DNA from: an uncultured Clostridia bacterium
GTDB lineage: Bacteria > Bacillota > Clostridia > Christensenellales > UBA1242
Direction of reading: 5' to 3'
DNA length: 64,000 bases
Assembly (NCBI GenBank): GCA_934746645.1
Contig: CAKVFE010000002.1
Coordinates: 186,001 to 250,000, forward strand
Within the stretch, counting starts at the first letter, position 1; each line of letters opens with the position of its first letter. Below the pieces are notes generated by a model. The model was not told where the DNA came from. It worked only from the letters and a program-made list of their open reading frames with translations, and made no database searches. The position numbers were made by a program, and so were the translations under genes. Shown here piece by piece: positions 27,690 through 35,786 of the stretch.

Positions 27690-27722
27690 AAATACTACTA
27701 TTATATGATAGTAGTATTTTAA
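27690..27722 (+). terminator. Terminator after pgsA
   Basis: AAAATACTACTAT / ATAGTAGTATTTT, 13-bp stem. Confidence 0.9.
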
Positions 27723-27728
27723 TTAAAA

Positions 27729-27757
27729 TTGACAAAGTTTGACAAAATCTTTATAAT
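27729..27757 (+). promoter_or_regulatory. Perfect consensus promoter of the 27.8-29.3 kb gene pair
   Basis: TTGACA (27729-27734), exactly 17 bp, TATAAT (27752-27757). A second TTGACA at 27739 is too close to the -10 to serve. Expected start ~27764. Confidence 0.88.
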
Positions 27758-27836
27758 CAAAGTTGTTATTAAATTTTAAGCGTATTGCAATCAATAACTA
27801 ACGATTAAATTTAAACTCATAAAGGAGATTACATTT

Positions 27837-28199
27837 ATGGATAATTTCAACAATCAAAATAAAACATCTAATATATATACTATTATTGATTGGGATAAAG
27901 AAGAACAAAGCCTACTTGACGATATGAAAAAATTAGATGAAATTACTAAAGCTGTAACCTCCAAAAGAGTTCCAGATATAAAAGTTGATTCTGACCCAGT
28001 TAATGAAAAAGTTAATTACTTTAATAAAGCAGTTAATCAATATAAAATTGACGAACAAAATGATATGAATCGTCTTAACGAAGTTAGACAAAAAGAACAC
28101 TATACCAATAAAGTTAATCAAGTTAATTCTTATATGGAATCAAGTCAATTTAAAGCAGAATTGGCTATTCCAAAAAAGAACGAAACTGAAGGAGAGTAG
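27837..28199 (+). CDS. Unknown small charged helical protein
   Basis: 120 residues, not recognised. Highly charged (many Lys, Glu, Asp, Asn), with no membrane segment or signal peptide. Its composition suggests long helices around residues 20-45 and 55-105. AAAGGAG precedes the ATG. It is 3 bp upstream of the PIN-like gene and shares its consensus promoter, so the proteins are probably made together. An antitoxin or binding partner would be one reading of a short gene before a PIN gene, but no DNA-binding motif is visible, so this stays unproven. Confidence 0.6.
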   Translation: MDNFNNQNKTSNIYTIIDWDKEEQSLLDDMKKLDEITKAVTSKRVPDIKVDSDPVNEKVNYFNKAVNQYKIDEQNDMNRLNEVRQKEHYTNKVNQVNSYMESSQFKAELAIPKKNETEGE

Positions 28200-28202
28200 T
28201 CT

Positions 28203-29273
28203 ATGTTGGAAAACAAATTAGCCATAGATACTTGTATTTTTACTGAAATGATTAATTATAGCATCACATATAAAAGTGGTGGCTATGACGCTTTAAGCAA
28301 GTTAATTGTTACCAACAATATCAAGTTATCTTATCTTAAAAATTCTATTCTCAATATGTTCTGTAAAGACTTTGTTGATGAAAATACAGATTTATATAAT
28401 ACTGCACTTAATTCTAATACAACTAATTCAAATTATGCTTTGTCTACACTATTAGAAAAATATAAAGATTATTCTAAAAAAATAATAGGTTTTTATCAAC
28501 AAACTCAAAAAAGACTTATTGTTTTTATTAATCACTTAAAAAATGAGCGCATTACAAGCATACAAAAAAATAATATTGATTTAAAAATAAAAGACTATCA
28601 AAACAAATTGTTTAATATTCAAGCCGAATATAACAAATTTGCTGGTTTTGATAGATCATTGGATAGCACTATTAAAAATTATAATTCAACCCTTAATGCT
28701 TTAAGTGCAGGTGAGTTGTATCAAGATAGCCTTAATGGTAAAGTTGAATTGGTTATTCTTCCAACAATTAGTGATGAAATAATCAATCATACAGATTTAC
28801 CAGAAAAAGCTAAAATCCAAGAATTTAGTTTTCTTGATATTTTTGCTTTGCTTAAATCTTGCAAACATTATTCTACTAAAAGTGATGATGTTGTAACAGA
28901 TGTTTTAAAACTATCTCGATTTATGCGTCCTATTTTCTCTGGTGCAGAATTTGCTAATATCCCAAACAATACATTGACTAGAAAAGCTGTAGAGTCCAAT
29001 GCTATGGCAGAAGCAATAGTATATGGAGTCAATTTTGTTACATTTAACACAAGCCTATATATTAGAGATATGAGTATACCGGGAGATAATGACGCAATTA
29101 GACAACGCATTATTCATACTGCATCAAAATACTTCCCAGAAGCTACAGTAGCTCAACCATATTCTTTAGGTGAAGTAGTACAAGGATTGGCAAAAAATCA
29201 ACCTACAACTGTTAAAAATCTTGAACTAATTGATTATTTAGTATACAATTCTTACTTTGCTAAAAAAGATTAG
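28203..29273 (+). CDS. Putative PIN-like domain protein with coiled-coil insertion
   Basis: 356 residues, not matched to a named family. Three segments resemble a PIN nuclease fold. Residues 5-16 'KLAIDTCIFTEM' have Asp9 at the end of the first strand. Residues 178-196 include 'VELVILPTISDEIINH', with Glu192 after the second strand. Residues 262-288 'AVESNAMAEAIVYGVNFVTF' resemble the 'DAxILAxA...lvTxD' segment, though with Glu264 and Asn282 instead of Asp. Between the first two lies a ~100-residue helical insert (~80-175, Lys/Asn/Gln-rich, probably coiled coil). PIN proteins cleave RNA, often as VapC toxins, but this one is much longer than VapC (~130). Terminator follows. Confidence 0.5.
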   Translation: MLENKLAIDTCIFTEMINYSITYKSGGYDALSKLIVTNNIKLSYLKNSILNMFCKDFVDENTDLYNTALNSNTTNSNYALSTLLEKYKDYSKKIIGFYQQTQKRLIVFINHLKNERITSIQKNNIDLKIKDYQNKLFNIQAEYNKFAGFDRSLDSTIKNYNSTLNALSAGELYQDSLNGKVELVILPTISDEIINHTDLPEKAKIQEFSFLDIFALLKSCKHYSTKSDDVVTDVLKLSRFMRPIFSGAEFANIPNNTLTRKAVESNAMAEAIVYGVNFVTFNTSLYIRDMSIPGDNDAIRQRIIHTASKYFPEATVAQPYSLGEVVQGLAKNQPTTVKNLELIDYLVYNSYFAKKD

Positions 29274-29283
29274 TGATAAATAC

Positions 29284-29320
29284 TATAAAGACTATTTTAT
29301 CAATAGTCTTTATTTTTATT
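29284..29320 (+). terminator. Terminator after the PIN-like gene
   Basis: AAAGACTATT / AATAGTCTTT stem followed by T-rich sequence. Confidence 0.85.
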
Positions 29321-29338
29321 TCTATATTTCACATTATT

Positions 29339-29347
29339 TGATATAAT
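29339..29347 (+). promoter_or_regulatory. Extended -10 element immediately before cinA
   Basis: TGA-TATAAT ending 9 nt before the cinA ATG, with a weak -35 (TTTCTA, 29319-29324). The start point would be about three bases before ATG, giving an almost leaderless mRNA. Confidence 0.55.
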
Positions 29348-29356
29348 ATAGGTGTT

Positions 29357-30601
29357 ATGAAAACAGCAATTTTAAGAGTATCCAATGATATTTTACTTGG
29401 TAAAAAATTGGATAATATAAGTCAATATTTATTAAAAAATTGTCTAGAAATTGGCGAAATAATATCTAGTGTTAATGTATGCGAAAATCATCCAGAACAT
29501 ATTATAAAAGCCATTAATGATATAGACGCAGATTTTTTATTGATTGTCGGCGAAAATATTTCTTCTCGCAATTTTACTATTAAAAAATCTATATCCAATT
29601 ATTTTAATATTAATTTTGCACCTAGCAAACTTGCTGAAAATACTGTAAAAGAATATTATCAAAAGAGCAATATTCCTGTACTATTTGACTCAGAAAATGA
29701 GTATTATTTGCCAGAAACTGCACAACTATTGCCAGTTACAATAAGTCCGTTGCAGGGATTTAGCATAACAAATAAGGTTAAACATATTATTTTTATACCA
29801 GGCGAACTTGATGTAGCAAAATATCTTTTCACTAATTATATAGCTGATATTATAAAAGCCAAACTTACTACAAAATATAAAACTACTACCATAAAAACAT
29901 TTGGTATCAGTGAAAAAGATATATATTCAATACTTGGAGATTTGATAAAAAATAAATATAAAATACTATTTTTAACATATCCCAACAATCTAGAAGTTTC
30001 TATTGTTATCAGATACAATGCCAATCTTGATATGTCAATAATCAATGATATCATTGTTAAAGTATATGAAAGACTTAATAAATATATTTATGCCGAAGAA
30101 GAAGTAACTATATCCAATCGAGCAGTAGATTTGCTCAACATAGGCAATAGAAAATTGAGTATTGCCGAAACAATGACTGGTGGCAATATAAGTACAACTC
30201 TTATCAAACAAAATCAAAAGGTATCCAATGTACTTGCAGAAAGTATAGTTTGTGTAGATGACGCAAGTTTGGTCAATAGATTAAGGGTAAGTCCATCTAT
30301 CATTAATCAATATGGTAGAGTTTCTGTTGAAGTCGTATACGAAATGGCAGCTGGACTACTAGAATCTTCTAAATCTGATATTGTTTTAACCACTTGTGGC
30401 GATATTGATTTTGAAGACAATGACAAGGTTGGCAAATTGTGCTTTATTGCCGTTGGAGATACTGATGGTATACATGTATATAAAAATGTTTTATACGGCA
30501 ATAGGGAACAAGTTATAGATAGTCTAACACAAACAGCATTTTATTATTTAATTAAAAATATTAAACAAAATGATTTGTTTTTTGACAAAACTACTGTATA
30601 A
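29357..30601 (+). CDS. cinA: CinA-like protein (competence/damage-inducible), divergent
   Basis: 414 residues. The N-terminal molybdopterin-binding-like domain is degenerate compared with typical CinA. The C-terminal CinA/PncC domain (~255-410) keeps 'LSIAETMTGGNIS' (usually AESxTGG), 'VSPSIINQYGRVSVEVVYEMA' in two parts, and 'LTTCGDID' where most have 'xTGIAGP'. PncC-type domains deamidate NMN, but the altered motifs make activity uncertain. Position directly before recA is the classic Firmicute order. The ATG lies just after an extended -10. Confidence 0.85.
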   Translation: MKTAILRVSNDILLGKKLDNISQYLLKNCLEIGEIISSVNVCENHPEHIIKAINDIDADFLLIVGENISSRNFTIKKSISNYFNINFAPSKLAENTVKEYYQKSNIPVLFDSENEYYLPETAQLLPVTISPLQGFSITNKVKHIIFIPGELDVAKYLFTNYIADIIKAKLTTKYKTTTIKTFGISEKDIYSILGDLIKNKYKILFLTYPNNLEVSIVIRYNANLDMSIINDIIVKVYERLNKYIYAEEEVTISNRAVDLLNIGNRKLSIAETMTGGNISTTLIKQNQKVSNVLAESIVCVDDASLVNRLRVSPSIINQYGRVSVEVVYEMAAGLLESSKSDIVLTTCGDIDFEDNDKVGKLCFIAVGDTDGIHVYKNVLYGNREQVIDSLTQTAFYYLIKNIKQNDLFFDKTTV

Positions 30602-30602
30602 T
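30575..30602 (+). promoter_or_regulatory. Probable recA promoter
   Basis: TTGTTT (30575-30580), 16 bp, TATAAT (30597-30602), overlapping the end of cinA. The start (~30609) falls just before the LexA box. A TATAAA at 30624 abutting the box is an alternative -10. Confidence 0.5.
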
Positions 30603-30611
30603 AGAGTTATC

Positions 30612-30623
30612 AAACAAATGTTT
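30612..30623 (+). promoter_or_regulatory. LexA (SOS) operator of recA
   Basis: AAACAAATGTTT, one base from the lexA site (GAACAAATGTTT on the minus strand). It fits RAAC-N4-GTTY and lies 31 bp before the recA start. Confidence 0.78.
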
Positions 30624-30654
30624 TATAAACTAAATTTTAAGGAGTAATTTTATC

Positions 30655-31644
30655 GTGGATAATAATAAGGAAAAATTGCTAGAACAAGCCATATTACAGA
30701 TTGAAAAACAATTTGGTAAAGGTTCTATTATGAAATTAGGAGATAGTGCAGATACACACATTGATGTTATCCCTACAGGCTGTTTATCTCTTGATATAGC
30801 ATTAGGCGTTGGTGGTGTTCCAAGAGGCAGAATTATAGAAATATATGGACCAGAAAGTTCTGGTAAAACTACAGTTGCTTTACACATACTTGCTGAAGCA
30901 CAAAAAATGGGTGGTACAGCAGCTTTCATTGATGCTGAGCACGCTTTAGACCCATCTTACGCTTCTAAGCTTGGTGTTAATATTGATGATTTGTTTATTT
31001 CACAACCAGACACTGGTGAACAAGCATTAGAGATTTGCGAAACTTTAGTAAGAAGTGGTGCAGTAGATATTGTTGTAGTTGACTCAGTAGCAGCTCTTAC
31101 ACCAAAAGCAGAAATTGATGGTGAAATGGGCGATAGCTTTATGGGCGCACAAGCAAGACTTATGAGTCAAGCTTTAAGAAAACTTACTGCTATAACCAAT
31201 AAGAGCAAATCTTGTGTTATCTTTATCAACCAACTTCGTGAAAAAATTGGTGTTATGTTTGGTAGTCCAGAAACAACAACTGGTGGTAAAGCATTAAAGT
31301 TCTATGCAAGTGTTCGTATGGATATCAGAAAAACTGATGTTATTAAAGATGGTGCAGATATTATTGGTAACAAAACAAAAGTAAAAATTGTTAAAAACAA
31401 AATGGCTCCTCCATTTAAAGTTGCCGAATTTGATATTATGTACGGTAAAGGCATAAGTAAATCAGGTTGTATAGTAGATTTGGCTGTTAATGCTGATATT
31501 ATCCAAAAATCTGGTGCTTGGTTTAGTTATAACGATGAAAAAATCGGTCAAGGTAAAGAAAATGCAAAATTATATCTTGAAAACAACCCAGAAATTATGG
31601 AAGAAATTGATAAAAAGGTTAGAGAACACTATAAAATTGGTTAA
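30655..31644 (+). CDS. recA: Recombinase RecA
   Basis: Strand-exchange ATPase and LexA co-protease. GTG start with AAGGAG 11 nt upstream; 329 residues. Walker A 'GPESSGKTT' (65-73), Walker B 'IVVVDSVAAL', L2 region 'NQLREKIGVMFGSPETTTGG' and the C-terminal domain are all present. It ends shortly after 'KKVREHYKIG' and so lacks the long acidic tail of many RecA proteins (345-350 residues). A LexA box lies in its promoter, and lexA is in the same window. Confidence 0.98.
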   Translation: MDNNKEKLLEQAILQIEKQFGKGSIMKLGDSADTHIDVIPTGCLSLDIALGVGGVPRGRIIEIYGPESSGKTTVALHILAEAQKMGGTAAFIDAEHALDPSYASKLGVNIDDLFISQPDTGEQALEICETLVRSGAVDIVVVDSVAALTPKAEIDGEMGDSFMGAQARLMSQALRKLTAITNKSKSCVIFINQLREKIGVMFGSPETTTGGKALKFYASVRMDIRKTDVIKDGADIIGNKTKVKIVKNKMAPPFKVAEFDIMYGKGISKSGCIVDLAVNADIIQKSGAWFSYNDEKIGQGKENAKLYLENNPEIMEEIDKKVREHYKIG

Positions 31645-31678
31645 TAACAAAAATATCAATTTAAGTTCAATTTAATTA

Positions 31679-31712
31679 TAAAAAAGTAACTCAAATGAGT
31701 TACTTTTTTTCT
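31679..31712. terminator. Bidirectional terminator between recA and the PBP gene
   Basis: AAAAAGTAACTCA / TGAGTTACTTTTT perfect stem with A-run and T-run on opposite sides, between convergent genes. Confidence 0.9.
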
Positions 31713-31730
31713 TAATTAACTATTATTATT

Positions 31731-34052
31731 TTATCCAAATATCCACGACAAATTGTCGGCTTTTGATATTGCATTATCATACTTTTTCTCTTTTTTAGGA
31801 GTCAATATTGTTAATGTTTCACTTACACCATTAACATTATCATCTATAGTGCTTATTTTTATATAATAACTTATTTTCTTACTATCAGGTAAATTGGTAT
31901 CATAATATGTTATGTTGTCGGATTTATTAGATACCTCTTTAATGACTTTACTTTTTCCGTCTTCTAATTTAATAATTTGATATTTCAAATAATCTTCAGC
32001 ATTAAAAGTAATTAAGCAATTATTGTTTTCTATCTTAACATCAAAATTGTCTACTTTTAGTTCGTCAAACAATTTGCTTTTATCATAATTATTATATCTT
32101 TTACTTACTTTAATTTTTGTTTTATATCTCTCTGGACAATTAGCACTTGCCAACATTATTCTATGATTATCTTCATATTCTTTATTATCTATTTCAATTT
32201 CTTCAACACTATCAGGCATTATAAAATTACTTGGAATATCATTTTTATATAGGGTAGTAAAACATTGTTTTATCATACCAGTGGCATAAGTTCCACCATT
32301 ATTTTTACCTTCTAATACATATTCTGGAGCATTACTATAATTGCCAATCCAAACACCCATAGTGTGTTTTGTTGTATAAGCAATTGAATATGCGTCAGTG
32401 TTATTGTTAGTACCTTTTATTGCTACTGTTCCAGTCTTTCCAGCGACATCATAATTTAGACTTGATAGTTTTCTACTTGTTCCATTATGACAAGCTGTTT
32501 TAAGCATATCAGTCATCAAATATGCTGTATCAGTTCCAATTACTTGTGTTGAATTGGTAATATGTTCATATAATGTTTTGCCATCTGCATCAACAATCTT
32601 TTTTATAAATCTAGCTTTATCATATTTTCCATCATTAACAAAAGGTAAATACGCATTAGTTAAATCTTTTAGATTAACACCTTTAGTAAATCCACCTAAA
32701 GCTAATGCTAAACCATTGTCATTTTTATCAAATTTTATACCAAATTTATTTGCCAGTTCTTTTGCATTATCAATACCAACCATATCAAGTACTTTGACAC
32801 TAGGGATATTTAAACTATCACATATACTTTTTTCAATAGATACATATCCGTGATAGCTATTTCCGACATTATTTGGCGAATATCCATCATAATTGATTGG
32901 TTCATCATTAATTAAAGTTTGAGGCGAAATAAGCCCATTTTCAAGGGCAGGGGCATATACCAATATAGGTTTAATTGCACTACCAGGTTGTCTAGCAAAA
33001 TCTACTAAATCATAATCACTTTTCCCATAAAATCCACTTACACCATAGTTTTCATTATCAATAATTACTAGTAGTGAATCATTAGTATTGCCATAACTAT
33101 TTATGTGATAATTATCAGTATTTTGAGCGACATTGTATAGATTTTCTTGTATATCTTCATCAAGATATGAATATATTTTTAATCCCTTAATTCTTATATC
33201 TTTTTCACTTAAATTCAATAACTCTTGTGCTTCATTTAAAGTTGCTCTAATATATAAATTATTTTTATTGTCAATATCTTTATTATCTATAACACAAAGC
33301 TCAGTATTGATAGCATCTTCATACTGTGCATTAGTTATTTTTTTATCTTTTAACATCTCTTTCAAAACCAAATTTCTTCTATCTATACAGTTTTGCTTAT
33401 TGTAGATAGGAGAGTATTTGTATGGAGATTTTATAATACCAGCGAGTGTTGCACTTTCAGCTAGAGTCAACTCTGTTGCAGATTTTCCAAAATATGTCTT
33501 AGATGCTTTTTCTATACCATACGAATTTTCACCAAAATAAATAATATTTAAATAACTTTCAAGTATATCTTTTTTACTTAGCTCTTTTTCCAACTTTTTT
33601 GTAAGCAACATTTCTTTTAGTTTTCTTTTGATTGTCTTTTCATTACTTAAATGTGTGTTTTTTATAAGTTGTTGACTTATAGTACTAGCGCCTTCTTTAA
33701 AACTTTTTGACTTAATATTGTTTACCATTGCTTTTGCAATTCTTTTATAATTAAGTCCTTTATGTTTAAAAAATTGTTTATCTTCTATACTTATAAAAGC
33801 ATTTATTGTATTTGATGACAAATCTTCGACACTTACAACAGTTTTATCAGTAATGTTGTTGTCCAATTTTTCATTATTTTTATCATAAATTACAACTTCT
33901 TGATTGACAGTCATAAGTTTTTCTTTGTCAAATTTAACTTTATTTATACCCATAATATTGTTTATGAAAATGGCTATAAATAAAGAACTTAGTATTAAAA
34001 TAATTCCTACAATAATTAAAGTTATCTTTAATGTTTTTTTCATATTTTTCAC
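31731..34052 (-). CDS. Class A penicillin-binding protein (PBP1a-type)
   Basis: Bifunctional peptidoglycan glycosyltransferase/transpeptidase, 773 residues, anchored by an N-terminal helix (~8-32). GT51 motifs: 'SIEDKQFFKHKG' (~87-98), 'GASTISQQLIKN' and 'KRKLKEMLL'. Transpeptidase motifs: SxxK in 'PGSAIKP' (~357), SxN in 'CDSLNIPS' (~410) and KTG in 'AGKTGT' (~538). The C-terminal ~130 residues are a fibronectin-like or beta-rich extension. The SD is poor ('AGGTG'). It is monocistronic and convergent with recA. Confidence 0.95.
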   Translation of the reverse strand: MKNMKKTLKITLIIVGIILILSSLFIAIFINNIMGINKVKFDKEKLMTVNQEVVIYDKNNEKLDNNITDKTVVSVEDLSSNTINAFISIEDKQFFKHKGLNYKRIAKAMVNNIKSKSFKEGASTISQQLIKNTHLSNEKTIKRKLKEMLLTKKLEKELSKKDILESYLNIIYFGENSYGIEKASKTYFGKSATELTLAESATLAGIIKSPYKYSPIYNKQNCIDRRNLVLKEMLKDKKITNAQYEDAINTELCVIDNKDIDNKNNLYIRATLNEAQELLNLSEKDIRIKGLKIYSYLDEDIQENLYNVAQNTDNYHINSYGNTNDSLLVIIDNENYGVSGFYGKSDYDLVDFARQPGSAIKPILVYAPALENGLISPQTLINDEPINYDGYSPNNVGNSYHGYVSIEKSICDSLNIPSVKVLDMVGIDNAKELANKFGIKFDKNDNGLALALGGFTKGVNLKDLTNAYLPFVNDGKYDKARFIKKIVDADGKTLYEHITNSTQVIGTDTAYLMTDMLKTACHNGTSRKLSSLNYDVAGKTGTVAIKGTNNNTDAYSIAYTTKHTMGVWIGNYSNAPEYVLEGKNNGGTYATGMIKQCFTTLYKNDIPSNFIMPDSVEEIEIDNKEYEDNHRIMLASANCPERYKTKIKVSKRYNNYDKSKLFDELKVDNFDVKIENNNCLITFNAEDYLKYQIIKLEDGKSKVIKEVSNKSDNITYYDTNLPDSKKISYYIKISTIDDNVNGVSETLTILTPKKEKKYDNAISKADNLSWIFG

Positions 34053-34358
34053 CTACTAATTATTATAAGTTAAATTGTAAAATTTATTTATTATTAAGTG
34101 TTTTTCAGTACTATTTTTAAGTTAATTTAACTAAATACATTTTTACTTAGTGTGGGATTAAACAAATATATTGATTTACGATTATTGTAAGCAAAGCAGA
34201 GTATATATTTATTGCATTAATTTTTAACTTTTTACTCTGCTTAATTATAATTTATGTCATACTTAAACCTAAGATTAGTCGCTATTTTGAGATAGTAAAT
34301 TGGTCTTTTAGATATATATAATTTATATATATAAATTTATTTATACATTGTCTTCGTG
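34053..34358. other. Intergenic region with a long-loop inverted repeat
   Basis: Between the divergent PBP and miaB genes. No credible ORF. AAGCAGAGTA (34194-34203) and TACTCTGCTT (34233-34242) form a perfect 10-bp inverted repeat with a 29-nt loop. A second hairpin, AAGATTAGT / ATTGGTCTT, lies at about 34271-34309 and is followed by a short T-run. The two could belong to a structured RNA or to regulation of the flanking genes; I recognise no known RNA family. Confidence 0.4.
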
Positions 34359-34388
34359 TTGCTTTTAATCAAATATTTGTGCTATACT
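34359..34388 (+). promoter_or_regulatory. Extended -10 promoter of miaB-mutS-mutL-miaA
   Basis: TTGCTT (34359-34364), 18 bp, TATACT (34383-34388) preceded by TGC. Located 36 bp before the miaB ATG. Confidence 0.65.
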
Positions 34389-34424
34389 TATTTTGTAGAA
34401 TTTTGCTTAAAATTAGGAGAAAAT

Positions 34425-35741
34425 ATGCAAAAACATTATTATATAAAAACTTATGGTTGCCAAATGAATGTTCACGAGAGTGAAAAATTGGCAGGTATGC
34501 TTAAAAGTTTAGATTATACCGAAACAAATGATATGGCTAATGCAGATGTTATAGTATTTAACACTTGTTGTATTAGAAACGCTGCTGAACAAAAAATACT
34601 AGGTAATATTGGTTCTGTAAAAAAGTTGAAAAAACTTAATCCAAATCTAGTTGTTGCAGTATGTGGTTGTATGGCTCAAGAAGAAGGACGAGTTGAATTA
34701 TTTAAAGAAAAATATCCTTATGTAAGTATCGTATTTGGTACACACAATCTACATAAATTTAAGGATTACTTGATTCAATACAATAAAGACGAACAAAGAA
34801 TTTTTGATGTTTGGGATACAGAAAAAGAAATCAATGAAGATGTAGATATGTATCGTACAAGTGATAATAATGCTTGGGTTAATATTATGTACGGTTGCAA
34901 CAACTTCTGTACATATTGTATCGTTCCTTATGTAAGAGGTAGAGAAAGAAGTAGAGCAATGGAAGACATTGTTGATGAAGTTAAACAACTTATTGCTCAA
35001 GGTTACAAATACATTACATTGTTAGGTCAAAATGTTAATAGTTATGGCAATGACTTTAAAGATGGCACCAACTTTGCCAAACTTCTTACAACTTTAGCTT
35101 CACTTGATGGCGATTTTAGAATTAAATTTATGACTTCACATCCAAAGGATTTAACTGATGAAGTTATCAATGTTATTGCTACTCAACCAAAAATTAGTAA
35201 AGTTATTCATTTGCCAGTTCAATCAGGTAGCAACAAGATTTTGAAACTTATGAATCGTAATTATACTGTAGAGCATTACAAAACTTTAATAGATAAAATT
35301 AAAACTCAAGTTCCTAACTATTTTATATCTACAGATATTATTGTTGGCTTCCCACACGAAACTGAAGAAGACTTTATGGCAACTTACAATCTAGTCAATG
35401 AAGTAAAATATGGTGGAGTGTACGGATTTATGTATTCTCCAAGAACTGGAACCATTGCTGAAAAGATGGATGAACAAGTACCACAAGAAGTTAAAAATGA
35501 AAGAGTTAATAGATTATTAGCTTTAAGCAAATGTATTATCAAAGAGCAAAATAAAGAATTAATTGGTGCAGTAAGAGAAGCATTAGTTGAATCAAAAGAT
35601 GGTAATACATATTATGCTGTATTAGATTGTGGTAAAAATGTAATCATCGAATCTAACCAAGAGTTACAATTACCAACTTTCAAAAATGTACTTATAAAAG
35701 ATATTGAACGCAATAAACTTATTGCCGAATTTGCAGACTAA
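34425..35741 (+). CDS. miaB: tRNA-2-methylthio-N6-dimethylallyladenosine synthase MiaB
   Basis: Radical SAM methylthiotransferase acting on i6A37 of tRNA. Start chosen at ATG 34425 after TAGGAGA; the frame extends to 34356, but that part overlaps the promoter and lacks family similarity. 438 residues: UPF0004 cysteines in 'TYGCQMN', 'NTCCIRNAAEQK' and 'VCGCMAQ', radical SAM site 'CNNFCTYCIVPYVRGRE' and a C-terminal TRAM domain. miaA, which makes its substrate, is three genes downstream in the same operon. Confidence 0.97.
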   Translation: MQKHYYIKTYGCQMNVHESEKLAGMLKSLDYTETNDMANADVIVFNTCCIRNAAEQKILGNIGSVKKLKKLNPNLVVAVCGCMAQEEGRVELFKEKYPYVSIVFGTHNLHKFKDYLIQYNKDEQRIFDVWDTEKEINEDVDMYRTSDNNAWVNIMYGCNNFCTYCIVPYVRGRERSRAMEDIVDEVKQLIAQGYKYITLLGQNVNSYGNDFKDGTNFAKLLTTLASLDGDFRIKFMTSHPKDLTDEVINVIATQPKISKVIHLPVQSGSNKILKLMNRNYTVEHYKTLIDKIKTQVPNYFISTDIIVGFPHETEEDFMATYNLVNEVKYGGVYGFMYSPRTGTIAEKMDEQVPQEVKNERVNRLLALSKCIIKEQNKELIGAVREALVESKDGNTYYAVLDCGKNVIIESNQELQLPTFKNVLIKDIERNKLIAEFAD

Positions 35742-35786
35742 GCTAATAAATAGATTATATAGCCTAGCTAATTAAAAGGAGTATAT

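Noticed and set aside
34120..34132. Palindrome AGTTAATTTAACT before the PBP gene
   Set aside because: Short and A/T-rich, with no second copy nearby.
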